Positions 46,711 through 58,703 of a stretch of DNA of 64,000 bases are shown here, piece by piece. Every line of letters begins with the position of its first letter. Position 1 is the stretch's first letter. The position numbers and the translations under genes were made by a program. The DNA comes from Benincasa hispida (lineage: Eukaryota > Streptophyta > Magnoliopsida > Cucurbitales > Cucurbitaceae), in the NCBI RefSeq assembly GCF_009727055.1, contig NC_052349.1, forward strand, positions 33,984,422-34,048,421, given 5' to 3'. Below the pieces are notes generated by a model. That model ran no database searches. It was not told the DNA's origin and saw only the letters and a list, made by a program, of their open reading frames with translations.

Positions 46711-48520
46711 ACACTTGAAAGGTTAATCCAGACGTATCCTTAGTTTTTTAAAATTAAGCTAATTTCTCTTACTTTTTTACAATACTTTTCGTATTTCTTA
46801 GGTAAAATAGTGAATGCTTAGCTAGATTCTTAAAAAAATAAAATTAAATTAAATAAAAATTAAAAAAATTAAAAAATACTTTTTAAGTTTTCAAAATTTT
46901 GCTTAGTTTTTGAAAATATTGATAGAAAGTAGATAACAAAGCAATAAATTTAAAGGTGGAATGTGATTATAGGCTTAGTTTTTAGAAATTAAGGCTTCAT
47001 TTGGTTTATGATCTAAAAATTTGTTTTAAAAAACAATGAATTTAGTAGAGAAGAAAAACAAATTCTTTTTTGTCAGTAATTGGATAACACGGTTGGTTTC
47101 AATTTAAAAACTTGAAAATTCACTATGCTAGATGGTAATAAAAAAATGCAAGAGAAGATTTATTTGCGATTGGTAAAGTTCACTATGCTAGATGGTAATA
47201 AAAAAGTAATATCACTTTTGTTAATACAATGAGTTAACTTGGGGTTAATTCCACAAATAATAAAGTTGTCTAAAAATGACAAAAATAGAGTTGTGTAAAA
47301 ACTATTTCTAAAAATAATGTGGTAATAAAAACAAAGGTCTCATTTAGATTAGCTAGAAAGTGTTGACAAAAATAGGTGAGAACCTCAAGTAAAATAGTGG
47401 ATCCAATCCACGATTTCCTCCAATAAAATTTGATCAAGCTCTTCATCCATGTCATCTTCCACGACCCAATACTAGCGGATTTGGTGTCTAGAATTTGAGA
47501 CTCCTTCAGTCCGACAAGTCCATTTTCATCCATTCTCTCTTCTTCTTTAACCCTAATTATCCCTTGACATGGCAGGCAACAGGTGGGTGGGACTTAAACT
47601 ATGTTGGTAAAAATCGTAGACCGGCTCTACGTTTATTCTAGAATTGTGGACATCTTCCACGATTTTCACCACCTATTTTTGTAAAACTTTTCTTTTTCTA
47701 CTATTTTTTTCATTATTTATTAAAATATATTATTATTTTTATAATTAAATTTTATACGGTTATCTCATTCCATAAATAGAGACCAACGAATAATAAATTC
47801 AGAGTAACTTGGACACAAAGCAATCTTTCTCCGGAGACCAACGGACAATAGATTCGGAGTAACTTGGACACGAAGCAATCTTTTTTAAAATTTTGAAAAT
47901 TTTCTCTTTACAGTCTACACTCATCGATGGGCAATGACGCCACCGATGAGCTTCCGGCATCGGAATGACGGATCCTGACTGGTTATCGGAGGATTATTTA
48001 TCGGAAGGGTTTTGTGGTAAATGCTGTCTTCTTCTTCACCAACGCCTTCGCCTCCTTATTCCCACCATTGACTCCTCCGGTAATTGTCAATTGTGCTAAA
48101 AGATGGAAAACTTCAGGTGCTGTTTTTGGCAATTTCTCATGTTTTGTGTTGTTAGTTTTCTGTCTTTAGTTATACCCTTTTGAAATTTTGTTCATGATTT
48201 TAAATTCTCCTACAGCAAAATGGCAGCACTACCCCCACCATTCCACTGTAGAATGTTACAACCATGACTGCAAAACAGAAGTCTGCAGTCAAGGTTACGA
48301 CAATACATTGGAAAGCCACCACCATCACCGTCACTGCCGATCAAGAGAGCATAATGGCGATCATTCTCCAACTGAGGCGAGTGGGGAGTTTCTGAGTATT
48401 CTGAGGGAGATTTAATATTGAATGATGGGATGGCTGGAGTTTCATCTAATGGGGGTGATAATTTATCTGAAGACCAAAAGGAAAAGCTTAGGGGCATTTG
48501 GCCTCCCACCCAACGTTTGG
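46711..48520. other. intergenic spacer with two small tandem duplications
   Basis: No gene recognised. A 27-bp direct repeat (TTCACTATGCTAGATGGTAA and seven more bases) starts at 47119 and 47179. A 55-bp tandem pair starts at 47780 and 47835 (GAGTAACTTGGACAC in each). Open frames at 48188-48633 overlap on both strands and show no domain. Confidence 0.5.
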
Positions 48521-48900
48521 CACTACAAGAAATAACGGATACGATAGTTAACGAAAAAAACTATAAAATACTTTTTATAATTTTTTTTAAGATCTTGACA
48601 GCCCATATTATTAAAAGTCTTGGATTTTTATAGCGTTTTTGTAGAGTTATATTGGATAACTTATTTAATTTGCTCTAAAAACATTTAATAGCATCTTTTA
48701 TTAGAGCTATAGTATGTTTATATAGCTAAAATAATATGTCATCTTTAACTTATAATATCATTTTTTTAACGCTATAGTATAGTATTTATAGCTTTAACCT
48801 TATGCTATAGTAAGGTTATTTAGTTTTTTCTATTAGCTATAGCTACTATAATACTCTTTTGATAGCACTTCTTTTTCATTATATAAATTTTGTTATAGAT
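48521..48900 (+). mobile_element. CACTA-type terminus 1
   Basis: Starts CACTACAAGAAATAACGG, the terminal repeat style of En/Spm (CACTA) transposons. Subterminal DNA carries repeated GCTATAG/TATAGC words (48630-48870), as expected of the subterminal repeats. I found no matching CTTGTAGTG end within the window, so the right boundary is open and the extent given is only the subterminal block. Confidence 0.6.
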
Positions 48901-50424
48901 TTGCTCATGGCTATAAAAGGTACAATTTTTTTTCTCAACAATAATAATTTGTATATAATTTTTATATTTGTGTTAAACATAAACTCGTGGCTCAAGCTCA
49001 ATCCACACATATTAAATATTTCATAACACATTAAATACCATGACTTTCATTCATAATTGAAATTTATAAATCTATTAACATTACAAAAAAAAAATGTCAT
49101 TTCCTAAAACAAAGTATACAAATGATACAAAATAAAGTAATATTTTTTTCATATTTATTTTTTCAAGTAAATAAAATATTTTGCAAGTCTTCTTTGTTCA
49201 CTTGTAATTCCTAAGATTCTCTTGATCTCCCAATGGACATTTCTTTTGAAGGTTGATTTGTACATTTTGATGGATACCTATTAAAAAAAACATACACACA
49301 TATTAATGAAATAAATATAATAAAAGAAACCTATTGAATTAATAGCACAAATCATTTAGAAATCCATTAACACCAAACCAAAACAACAAAAGATATATTT
49401 GAGATATTGAGTTTTGTAATGGTAAGAAAAGATGAAAATGTTAAGTCGAATTTCTAGGCGTAAACGTCAACTTCAAACAAGAACATAGATTGCAAATTAG
49501 GATACATCTTGAGATTTTTAGAGAATTTCTTGACCTCCAGCACACAGGAGGTCCAATGTGATTTGGCATGAAATGGTTAGCTTCTACTGTTAAATGACTG
49601 TTATTTTCCAACTCTATTAAACCTTTGATTCAAATCATCTACAACCACCTGGATCCTTAGAGCAAGTACACCACCATGTCATCCTAATACACAGGTCCCA
49701 GATATCTACGTTTTCAATCATCCTAAGAAATTGAAAAAATCCTTCGTGTAATGTATAGTGAGAACATAAGTAACTACAAGATATTCTCATACATTTTGGC
49801 ATACTTAGATACAATCATTGGAAATGAAAATGAATCAAACAAATAAAAAGTTACCAAGATATATGGATGACATTTTGATACAACTTGTTGTGCTCCCTAT
49901 TTTTTTCACTAATAAATGGCATACCAAACTAAAACATAATGAACAACAGAAAATAAAAGACTTGTATGATACATAAAGCATAGAAGAAAGTAAAAGTGCT
50001 CTAAATAATATACGAGTGCCCAAGATTACTTATGCTTATCCAAACTAATCTTACGAGGCAATAGTTTAACTGTTTTCTATGTGTTTGTCATTGAATTAAG
50101 TAGGTAACTAGTTCAAACTCATTTTCTCTTAAGGTGATCTTTAATTTTTCTTCTATTATGTTCACACCTCCAATCACCATTAGCCCTACTCATGATAAAC
50201 TGATAGTCATACACCTCTCTTCAAAAGATATGATTCAGTATTCGAAAATTCTATTTCTGAAATATTGGAAAGTTGACTCATTTTTATTAACAATGATCTA
50301 ATAGACTCTTGATCAAAAAAAGAAAGGAAACATTGACATTGTCACTCTCTCTTACATCTTTTGTTTCTTACCCAAAGTATATACAAAGAAATTGAATAAT
50401 CTGAAATTGAATAATCTTGTCCCT
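48901..50424. other. unassigned sequence between CACTA ends
   Basis: AT-rich with only short open frames and no recognisable protein on either strand. It may be the inside of the first CACTA element, but no transposase motif is visible. Confidence 0.4.
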
Positions 50425-50580
50425 CACTAGAAGAAATTCGGGCTTTAATATCGATTGAAAAAAATGAAATCGGATGTATAATGTCGGTTTAAAAAAAACG
50501 CATATTTAATGTCGGTTTTAAACCGACATTGAAGATGGGCTTTAAACCGACATTAAAGGTGTAATGTTTTTTTTTTAATT
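50425..50580 (+). mobile_element. CACTA-type terminus 2
   Basis: Starts CACTAGAAGAAATTCGGGC and is followed by subterminal AATGTCGGTTTTAAACCGAC (50508), a palindromic unit repeated in partial forms at 50486, 50510 and 50545. This is typical of CACTA subterminal regions in dicots. The opposite end is not seen. Confidence 0.65.
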
Positions 50581-50800
50581 ATTTTATTAAATAATAAAAC
50601 CCTATATCACCGCCTCCTTCTCTCTTACGCCCAAACCCTATCTCACTCGCGCCCGTCCTTCACCCTTCTTCGTTCGTCCGTCGATCTCCTTCACACCTTC
50701 GCTCGCCCATGTCCGTCGATCTCCTTCACGTAGTGCCCGTGTCAGTCAATCTCCTTCTCTTCCGTGAGAGGTGATTATTTAAACCTTTGATCATTTGCAA
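50581..50800 (+). other. C/T-rich tract with CCGTCGATCTCCTTC repeats
   Basis: A pyrimidine-rich, GC-higher stretch. CGTCGATCTCCTTCAC occurs at 50679-50694 and again at 50714-50729. A diverged copy, TCAATCTCCTTCTC, starts at 50746. ACCCTATATCACCG and AACCCTATCTCACTC stand before them. It looks like a plant 5' UTR, possibly internal to the CACTA element. No clear start codon with a long frame follows. Confidence 0.4.
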
Positions 50801-52725
50801 CTTCTCTTCCGTCCATATTGATCCTTCGCGCCATTGACGTGAATGAGGACTGTAGACCTCGTAGTCTCCGACGTTGAATGAGATAAGTTTGAGCAGTGTT
50901 GGAATTTTGATGTTTTTGTTGATTTTTATTAGTTTTTCAATTCCCCTAATTTTTGCTGTTTAATTTCCTTTTTCCTTTCCATACACATTTTTTCACAAAA
51001 CCATTTACAGGGTTATTCTGAATGATCTTTGATTTCAAATGATAAAAGCAACAAGTGAAAATTTCGATACAATGTAAACTATATACATGTTTGTAAACAA
51101 ATTTCTTTTGAATTCATCGTTTAACTTGTAAAATGAGTTTATTATGTTGGTGCCACCAAACCCTTGCATCTCTCCTAGATCAACTTTCATTCTTTGTAGG
51201 AACTCCAAACACAAAAATAAAATCCATAAGCAATTGATAGTAGTTCTATACCTCTAACTTAGCACACATACCATATTACTATCCACATGCTTAATGTTTT
51301 AATGTAAGAACACTTCAGAACAAAAGCAGATAATTAAAAATTCATGAAATTTTTATGTCCCAACCATATAAGGCATTTGGCAAGGCAAAACATCAAACAC
51401 ATATCATTTAAAACCAAAACTGTCAATTTAAAAAGAAGTTTTAAAGGGCATCTCATAACATATAAAGAATCAAGAGTGGAGTGCATATACAAGGCGAAAG
51501 GGTAAAAGAAGGCAACAAAAATAGTTAGAAAAGAAGACAAAAAGGTGAAGTTGAAAGGACACCTGTTAATGAAAGAATAATGCAACGAAGAACATACAAA
51601 ATCATTTATTAGAAACCAATATCAACCCACATACCAAAAATCGAAAGTTTCAGACAATTTAGCAGTTTAATAGTGGACAATCTAAAATTTCCAAGAAACT
51701 ACTATTGCCAATACTTCCCTGTTATTGCAACAAAAGATTAGATCCAATATTTTCCTTAATTGTGATCAATTTTTATCTTTAACGACATCAACAACTATTG
51801 TTAACTAAAAAATCTTTAAAAATAGAAAGTACTCTCATTGGTTAACATATAAAAACAAAGCAGGAATTCAACAACTATTTCTTATACAATGAAACTTCCT
51901 CTCATTTATCAATAATTAATACATCTTGGTAATTGAAGAATATTTTAGAGTGGGTTGCCTTTATAGATTTATCAAGCAAACATGAGAGTGCACGAACTTC
52001 CTTCCTCTAGTTTGTGCAATGATGTAAAATAAGAGCACAAATCCAAGTTCGCATCTATCAATGTAATAGATTACAGCCTGCCAAATAATTGGTAAAGTCC
52101 ATTTTAGCAATAACACAACATTAATTGGAGTGAATTTCTTATATGCATATCAACACTTATTAAGCAAACTCAACCTTTCAAATAGTTACCTAAATTGGTG
52201 CTTATTTGCTAATCAATTACCTTCCTCAATGAGGTTTAATGTAGACTATTCTCTTCCATAAATTCATGTTGTTATAACTCTAATGAACTATTCTTCCTCA
52301 TTATTGTAATTAGATAGCAGTTATCAGTCCCTTCTAATGGATATATATTTTTTTTTTTCCTATGTGCAAGTTTATATATCATTATGTACAGCTTAGAGAA
52401 AATAGTGGTCTTTTTGTTTTGTTTTAAACAGAGTTTTGGAACATAAACGAAAAGTTTTCCTATCATTTCCTAATGTTCTTTAAAAATTGCAGCGTGAGTG
52501 CATATATTTTGGGTTTTCCAACAAATCCAAGCTTAAAATGATTTAACCTATGATTTTTTTTCATTTCATTTGTAAAGTTACACATATGTGGGACTTTACT
52601 GTACATTTTTTCACAAAAAATCCTAGTTAGTAAATCAACAAAATGAAATTCACATAATAGAAAATGAAAGGAAAATAACTTACTTGCTTGGGTTTTGTTT
52701 CTACAACTTACACACATGGAAAGAG
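50801..52725. other. spacer up to the Tork-like element
   Basis: No recognisable gene or LTR words. Minus-strand open frames at 51334-51585 and 52463-52717 have no domain and are probably random in this AT-rich DNA. Confidence 0.45.
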
Positions 52726-52730
52726 AGATT

Positions 52731-53440
52731 TGTTACAGAAAAACTCGAAATCAAGAATTAGAACATTGCAGCTGACAGTTGAATCGTTGTCGACCTCTTT
52801 CTGTTAAATATTGTAACCACTAGAGCTTCATCTTTGATTGAATCGCCTGCACATATATAAACGAAATCGAGTGTGAGATTAATGTAAGAGTGAATAAGAA
52901 ATCGAGAGAGCAAGGCATTTGTTCTGTAAATACTTTGAAGAGTAATAAAAGAGAACCTCCCAATTTGCACAGTGGACGTAGGCCTTTGGCCAAACCACTT
53001 AAACTCCTCTGTCTTCTCTTCTTACCTCTACGATCATTTAGATTTTGCTAAAGTATCATTTACACGATCGTGTAGTTCCTATCTCATCGTATACACGATT
53101 TTTTAGCTCCGCGTTCAATCATCTATATGATCGTTTAGCTCCTCAGCTGTCGTCTATACGATCGTCTAGCTTCAGTCAACTGTCGTCTACACNNNNNNNN
53201 NNNNNNNACTATCGTTTAGTTCTTGGTGCATTGTCTACACGATCGTGCAATCTTTTGGTAAATAACAAAAGGATTTTCAAGCATCAACATTCTATCTCCC
53301 CTTACTCTTGAATTGTTATCAACTGTTATATCTAAAGCCAGGAGCAGTAAGTTCACCCCCAACAAAGTTATACTCCTTCGGAGCCAGTTTGAGAGTGTTT
53401 TGTGATTATTAACGTGAAGATCTAGTCATCTAAGACAATA
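52731..53440 (+). repeat. 5' LTR of the Tork-like element
   Basis: 710 bp, TGTTACAG... to ...TAAGACAATA (the terminal CA has become TA). It contains a 15-base gap of Ns (53193-53207) and about 60 bp (53331-53393) absent from the 3' LTR. The GATCGTTTAG array occupies 53030-53250. ACATATATAAACG at 52850 could be a TATA element on the plus strand. Confidence 0.9.
53030..53250. repeat. degenerate GATCGTTTAG array in the Tork-like 5' LTR
   Basis: Units include ACACGATCGTGTAG, CATCGTATACACGATTTTTT, ATATGATCGTTTAGC, ATACGATCGTCTAGC and ACTATCGTTTAG. Spacing is about 28-34 bp. The gap of Ns falls inside the array. Confidence 0.8.
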
Positions 53441-53442
53441 AG

Positions 53443-53460
53443 TGGTATCAGAGCTCGGTG
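53443..53460 (+). promoter_or_regulatory. primer binding site, initiator tRNA-Met
   Basis: TGGTATCAGAGCTCGGTG, a perfect standard copia primer site two bases after the 5' LTR end. Confidence 0.93.
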
Positions 53461-53509
53461 AACAGTTCAAGACAGCTCCAAGATTTGAATTCTTGATTTA
53501 GAATAGTTA

Positions 53510-54222
53510 ATCTTGAAGACCAAGAATAGCAACTACCAGATACGTGATTGAGAAATTCGATGGCAAGACAGACTTTGAACTGTGGAAAGAAAATATTAAA
53601 GCAGTCCTGGGGTAGCACAAGGCTCTCTTGACCAGCCTACTGCCTATGCCCTGTGGAATAAGTTGAATGAGATATATCTCAACAAAGATCTGCCCAACAA
53701 AGCTTTCTTGAGGGAAAGATTCTTCACTTATAAAATGGATGCAGCAAAGTCCCTCACGGATAATCTTAATGAGTTCAAGAGGTTGTCTTCTGAGTTCAGA
53801 TCGATTGAAGATAATATTTGAGAAGAGATGAGGCATTCATACTATTTAATTCTCTACCAGAATCTTTCAAAAATGTGAAGACTACATTGAAGTACGGTAG
53901 AGAAAGAATTACCACAGATGCTATCATATCAGCTGTAAGAGTCAGAGAACTTGAATTGCAAATGACTAAGAAGGATCAACTAGGAGGTGCAGGCTTGTTC
54001 TCAAAGGGGAAGAACAAGAACAATGGGAAGGGGAAACAGAACAATGGTGACAAGTCGAAGAAAAAATCCCATTTTTGTCACAAAATGGGGCACATGAAAA
54101 AGGACTATTATGCCTTGAAGAGAAAATTAAACCAACAGAACAAGGGGGTAAATAGACTGAGGCTGCTATAGAGAGAATTACCTAGTCTATTCAGATGCTT
54201 TAGCTACTACTAAAGAAGGTGG
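53510..54222 (+). pseudogene. Tork-like gag
   Basis: Starts in broken frames with TRYVIEKFDGKTDFELWKEN, a stop in place of Gln after KAVLG, then ALWNKLNEIYLNKDLPNKAF and FKRLSSEFRSIEDNI followed by TGA. The second half (53818-54171) is open: FILFNSLPESFKNVKTTLKY, ITTDAIISAVRVRELELQMT and a lysine/asparagine-rich linker. The knuckle reads HFCHKMGHMKKDYYALK; a normal copy has Cys at the first and last zinc positions (CxxC..H..C), here His/Ser and Tyr, so it is broken. Gag would form the particle shell. Confidence 0.85.
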
Positions 54223-54235
54223 AGACCAGAATACT

Positions 54236-54428
54236 ATGGAGACTCAAGATTGGGTGTTAGATTCTGGTTGCTCAGTCCACATGACACCATCCAAGGGATG
54301 GTTTTGCACTTATAAGAAGTGGGATGGTGGGCTGATCTATATGGGAAAAAATAACACTTGCAGAGCTGTGGGAATTGGGTTTGTGTCCTTGAAGATGCAG
54401 GATGGTTCAGTCAAATTGATAAGGAACG
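54236..54428 (+). pseudogene. Tork-like protease and start of GAG-pre-integrase, cut by a solo LTR
   Basis: Reads METQDWVLDSGCSVHMTPSK, the aspartic protease motif (D at 54260-54262, LDSGCS), then a GGLIYMGKNNTCRAVGIG flap region and MQDGSVKLIRN. At 54429 it runs into the inserted LTR and then meaningless codons. The catalytic Asp is kept. The frame resumes at about 56592 beyond the LTR. Confidence 0.88.
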
Positions 54429-56591
54429 TGAAGGAACTCTTATCAAAGAGTACCTCTGAGCGGAAGCAGGACTGTTCCAAACTCATTATGATAGAATTAA
54501 CGCATTCACAATCAAACAGGGTAGATAGGCATTTAATGACAAATTACAGGCATGCTTTGAACTTTAAACAACAAAGAGAACGAAATACATACCAGTTGGA
54601 GAACCCTTCTTCACTGAAAACTCGTTCTCGTCAAACGAACTGCACCTCTTCCTCTCGCTGAGATCGTCCAAGCAATCGTCCACCAAATCACGGTCTTCTA
54701 CCCACAAACGAACTCCTCACGAACTCCGCAGTAGGAAGACACTACCATTTGGAACCCTCAGTATTCTCGGTGTGAGAATCCAGGAGGTGTGGGCTCTGTT
54801 AGATTTGGTAGAGGGAAGGAGGAAGAGACAATCGTTTACCACGACCAAATAAATGGGAGATATCGTGTGTCTATCGTATAGACGATGCTTGATCGTTTAG
54901 GTAAAGGTACATGATCGTGTAGTAAAAGGGGCGTGATCGTATAGACAATCGTTTAGTAAATGCTCGGACGTGCGTCGCGTAGAAAAAAAAACTAGACGAT
55001 TGTTTAGTAAAACCTATGCGATCATTTAGTAAACTAGGTGCATGTATATGATCGTTTAGAAACTTTGAGCTGTCGTTGATGCTCTCGGTTTGCTATGCGT
55101 TAGGAAGTATACACAATACGTGAGCGAATGTCTGATTCTTTGCAAAATGAAAACAATTTTCATTTTATCCTTCAGTTATAAAAACTGAATGCAATCTCCC
55201 ACTAACTCAATCGGTTACGGAGAAAAACCTGCCACAATTATCCCATAATTTTTAAATTAAAAAAAATAAATATAATCATATTATATTTATAACCTATAGT
55301 TTAATATCACATCAAATGCAACATATAAACGATATTCTTTTTCTCCTCTACTAGATATAATTCATATTTATATTATTTTCTCCAAATAATGTATCTTATA
55401 CATAATGTCATTCATATCATATATAATTAACCAGTTCAATTATATCATATATAATCGAACTCCCTCTTGTTAATTTGAACACTTCAAACTGACCCAAAAA
55501 CTGATTCTCAACTTGAATACATTGAGCTACCAAAGGGACCTTATGGACCTATGGGTCAAAGCTCCAACGGTACGTGAATAATTGACTAAACTTTTTAGCC
55601 ACGAGATCCACCATCCGTTAACTGTCGAGCATTCCACTAAAGACCAACAGCTGCACTCTTGTCACCACAGATATATTTTTGTGTCTATCGGATAAAACCA
55701 ATCAACAGTACGATAACCCTCCACAGATGCTCGTAAGTACAGTTGGGCCAATTTACCATTTTGCCTCTATAGTTACATCAAACTCCTTAAGTACCACTGA
55801 TCCCTCTAATGAACAATACTACATAGTCCTACTATGTGTGGACACCTTTCGGGCTATGAAAAGGTGTGTGGTGCCACATCATTCAAGCCCCAGAATCAGC
55901 CCTTAAGGGAGAAATATATCTACTTACCCCTGCTTCGGAAAAGGAGTGAATTTCATCTTGTGTAGCTGAGTTCCTAGCTCCCAAATCAGACGAATCCCCA
56001 AAGTGGTAGGTTTGAGTTGGCGATCTGGCCACTCGCACCCATGCAAATCAAAATATTGCCCTCAAAGGCAGAAGTTCCCAACTCACTCAGGATTGGGGTC
56101 ATGTTATTTATGGCCATCCTAGTAAAGTGAAGTCTTTGTCATGAACGACGTTATATAACGAGACTATAACACTTCGTGGTCTGGTCTTATACAAACTCCT
56201 TTGTATAGGACGCCCCCGCTTGTATGTCTCCACATGAATGATTAGGATCATACCATTTGTAGCAATTCATAATACTTGTAACTATTCTACAATGGGGGCC
56301 GCATCCATAGCGTTACCAGGATAAGGTTTCCCTTCTATATCCATATACTACAGACCATTTTGGTTATCACTTAAGGCATGATCCTCCTGTATGTCTCCAC
56401 ATACATGCTTAAGTTACAAATGACAATCAGGGATCTTAGTTTATTGATTTATGGTAAAGCAATTAAAACATCCAATGTTCCATAGACAAAAGTGAAGAAA
56501 ATATCATATATTATTACATCACAAGCGTTTGTTCAAAACTGTGTTTGCAAACTACAGGACCCAACACGAGTTTAGGGCATCATCCTCAACA
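54429..56591 (-). mobile_element. solo LTR (L13) inserted in the Tork-like pol gene
   Basis: 2,163 bp in minus orientation: low edge TGAAGGAACTCTTATC (same as L4), GTATTCTCGGTGTGAGAATC, the GATCGTTTAG array (54865-55085), CTATAG AT-rich middle, TTATACAAACTCCTTTGTAT and high edge CCTCAACA (56584-56591). Flanks GAACG (54424-54428) and AAATG (56592-56596) are a decayed target duplication differing by two transitions. Pol sequence continues on the other side. Confidence 0.85.
54865..55085. repeat. degenerate GATCGTTTAG array in L13
   Basis: Units such as TTGATCGTTTAGG, ATGATCGTGTAGT, GTGATCGTATAGACAATCGT, GCGATCATTTAGTAAAC and ATGATCGTTTAGAAAC. They are on the plus strand, so relative to this minus-oriented LTR the unit reads CTAAACGATC. 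Confidence 0.8.
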
Positions 56592-56990
56592 AAATGTGAG
56601 GCATGTTCTAAATTTGAAGAGGAGTCTCCTTTCTTTGAGGATGTTTGATGCCATAGGTTGTGAATATAGGGGTGTGAGAGGCACCTTTGAAATTATTAAG
56701 GATTCCAAAGTGGTCTTGGTGGCAACCAAGGTAAATGGTTTATATGTAATCAAGGATGTGCAAATGGCACACTCGACTTTGTTAGCAACTGATGAGAAAC
56801 CTACTGAAGATGAGTTATGGCACAAAAGACTCTCTCATATCAGTGTGAGGGGGCTACAAGTGCTATCTAAACAGGGAATACTTCCAAGGGGTGTTGAAGA
56901 TAGCCTTAAATTTTTTGAACATTGTATATTGGGCAATGCAACAAGATAGCAATTCCCCAAAGGACAACACACTTCAAAGGAAATCTTTGA
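56592..56990 (+). pseudogene. Tork-like GAG-pre-integrase region
   Basis: Open frame with NVRHVLNLKRSLLSLRMFDA, GCEYRGVRGTFEIIKDSK and the zinc-binding HKRLSHISVRGLQVLSKQGI region of the integrase N-terminus, where H and H are present. The later Cys pair reads FEHCILGNATR, so one Cys of the usual CxxC is lost. A TAG follows at 56947-56949. Confidence 0.85.
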
Positions 56991-57882
56991 ATATGTGCAT
57001 TTAGACTTGTGGGGGCCAGCTCACTCTCCATCTCTTAGTGGAGCAAGGTATTTTCTTTCATTTGTAGATGACTACTCAAGAAAGAGTTGGTGTTTACTTT
57101 TTAAAGTCCAAGTATTTAGTATATTTAAAGAATGGAAGACCTTGATTGAGAAGCATGCCTCTAAACAAATTAAACATTTGAGAACTAATAACGGTTTAGA
57201 GTTTTGTGGAGAGGAGTTTAATTTGTATTGCAGGGAGCATGACATAGTAAGGCATAGAACCGTGAGATACACACCTCAACAAAATAAAGTAGCTGAAAGG
57301 TTAAATAGAACAATGCTGGAAAGAGTAAGATGTCAGCTGTCCAATGCCTTGTTGCCTGAAAAATATTAGGTTGAAGCTGTCTCCTACACCATATACACTC
57401 TTAATAGATGCCTTCATCAATCTATAGAGCTGAAGACTCCTGAAGAGAGGTGGACAAGGCAGCCACCTAAGCTGGAACACATAAAAGTGTTTGGTTGTGT
57501 AAGCTATGTGCACCAAAGCCAAGGGAAGTTGAAACCAAGGGCTGTAAAGTACATGTTCTTAGGCTTTACACCGGGAGTAAAGGGCTTTACGCTGTGGCAT
57601 CCAGTTGAAAAGAGGTGTGTGAATAGTAAAGATGTGGTCTTTAGAGAAAATGTGATGTTTATGATGTCTGAACAACCATCTTCTATAGTTACAAAGACTA
57701 GTAGCACTAGATTTGAGGTGGAGCCTAAAAATAATAATGGAGCTTCTATTTCCTCTCAAAATCAAAAGTTAAAAGGTGATGAGACTGCTGAAACCAGTGA
57801 GCATGTGTCAAGTGATCAAGTTGAGACAAATGGGGACTTACACAACTACTCATGGCAAGAGACAGACTTAGAAGAACAATAG
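56991..57882 (+). pseudogene. Tork-like integrase
   Basis: The core begins VHLDLWGPAHSPSLSGARYF and continues FVDDYSRKSWCLLFK. The DDE residues are D in HLDLWGP, then Asn (57187-57189) in LRTNNGLEF where active copies read LRTDNG, and E in VAERLNRTMLE. The second catalytic Asp is thus replaced, and the strand-transfer reaction would fail. A TAG ends the frame after ALLPEKY (57367-57369). Reading resumes with TPEERWTRQPPKLEHIKVFG and SYVHQSQGKLKPRAVKYMFL, the C-terminal GKLKPRAxKxxFLG box, to a TAG at 57880. Confidence 0.9.
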
Positions 57883-58703
57883 TACCACCAGCAAGGTACC
57901 AAGAGTCTGATTTTGCTAGTGTAGCATTGAGTGTTGCCATTTCTTTGAGTAATAATGAACTTTCTAGCTTTGAAGAAGCAACAAACAGCACAGATGCTAG
58001 GCAATGGATTGAGGCTATGAATGATGAAATGAAGTCCCTCAATCAAAATGAATCTTGGAGACTAGTACCTTTGCCTGAAGTGTACAAACCTATCTTATGC
58101 AAATGGATTTATACATTTAAAAAAGAGATTCCAGGTGTGCAAAAGTCAAGGTTCAAGGCTAGGCCTATTGCTAAGGGGTTCGCTCAAAAGGAAGGCATTA
58201 ACTACAATGAAGTATTTTCTCCAGTTGTGAAGCATACTTCCATCCGACTACTCTTTTCTCTAGTCGTGCAAAAGGATTTGGAGCTAGACCAGTTGGATGT
58301 AAAGACAGCTTTCCTACATGGGCTATTGGATGAGACAATTTACATGAGACAACCTCAAAGCTATGTTAAAAGTGGAGAAAAAGACCTTGTGTGTTTGTTA
58401 AACAAGTCCATATATGGCCTAAAACAGTCACGGAGATACTGGTATGAGAGGTTTGATGAGGTGATCTCCAAGATGGGGTTCAAAAGAAGCTCATTTGATT
58501 GATGTGTTTACACAAATTCTAGTAGCTTTAAGGAATCGATCTATCTACTTCTCTATGTAGATGACATGTTAGTGGCTGAGAGATCCAAATAAGAATTGAA
58601 GCAAGTGAAAATGCTTCTTAAGAGAGAATTTGATATGAAAGACATAGGATAGTCAAGGAGGATCCTAGGCATAAAGATCGAAAGAGACAGAAAATAGGGC
58701 AGA
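57852..58703 (+). pseudogene. Tork-like reverse transcriptase
   Basis: The main frame 57852-58502 reads RRTIVPPARYQ, EATNSTDARQWIEAMNDEMK, CKWIYTFKKEIPGVQKSRFK and INYNEVFSPVVKHTSIRLLF. The palm follows: LDQLDVKTAFLHGLLDETIY and LLNKSIYGLKQSRRYWYERF, then a TGA at 58501. The YVDD catalytic box is intact at 58554-58565 (LLYVDDMLVA) but lies after the stop, and another stop follows at 58590. RT would copy the RNA into cDNA from the tRNA-Met primer. Confidence 0.9.

Noticed and set aside
53193..53207. Gap of Ns in the 5' LTR
   Set aside because: An assembly gap, not biology; the 3' LTR shows what kind of sequence it hides, but the length may be wrong.
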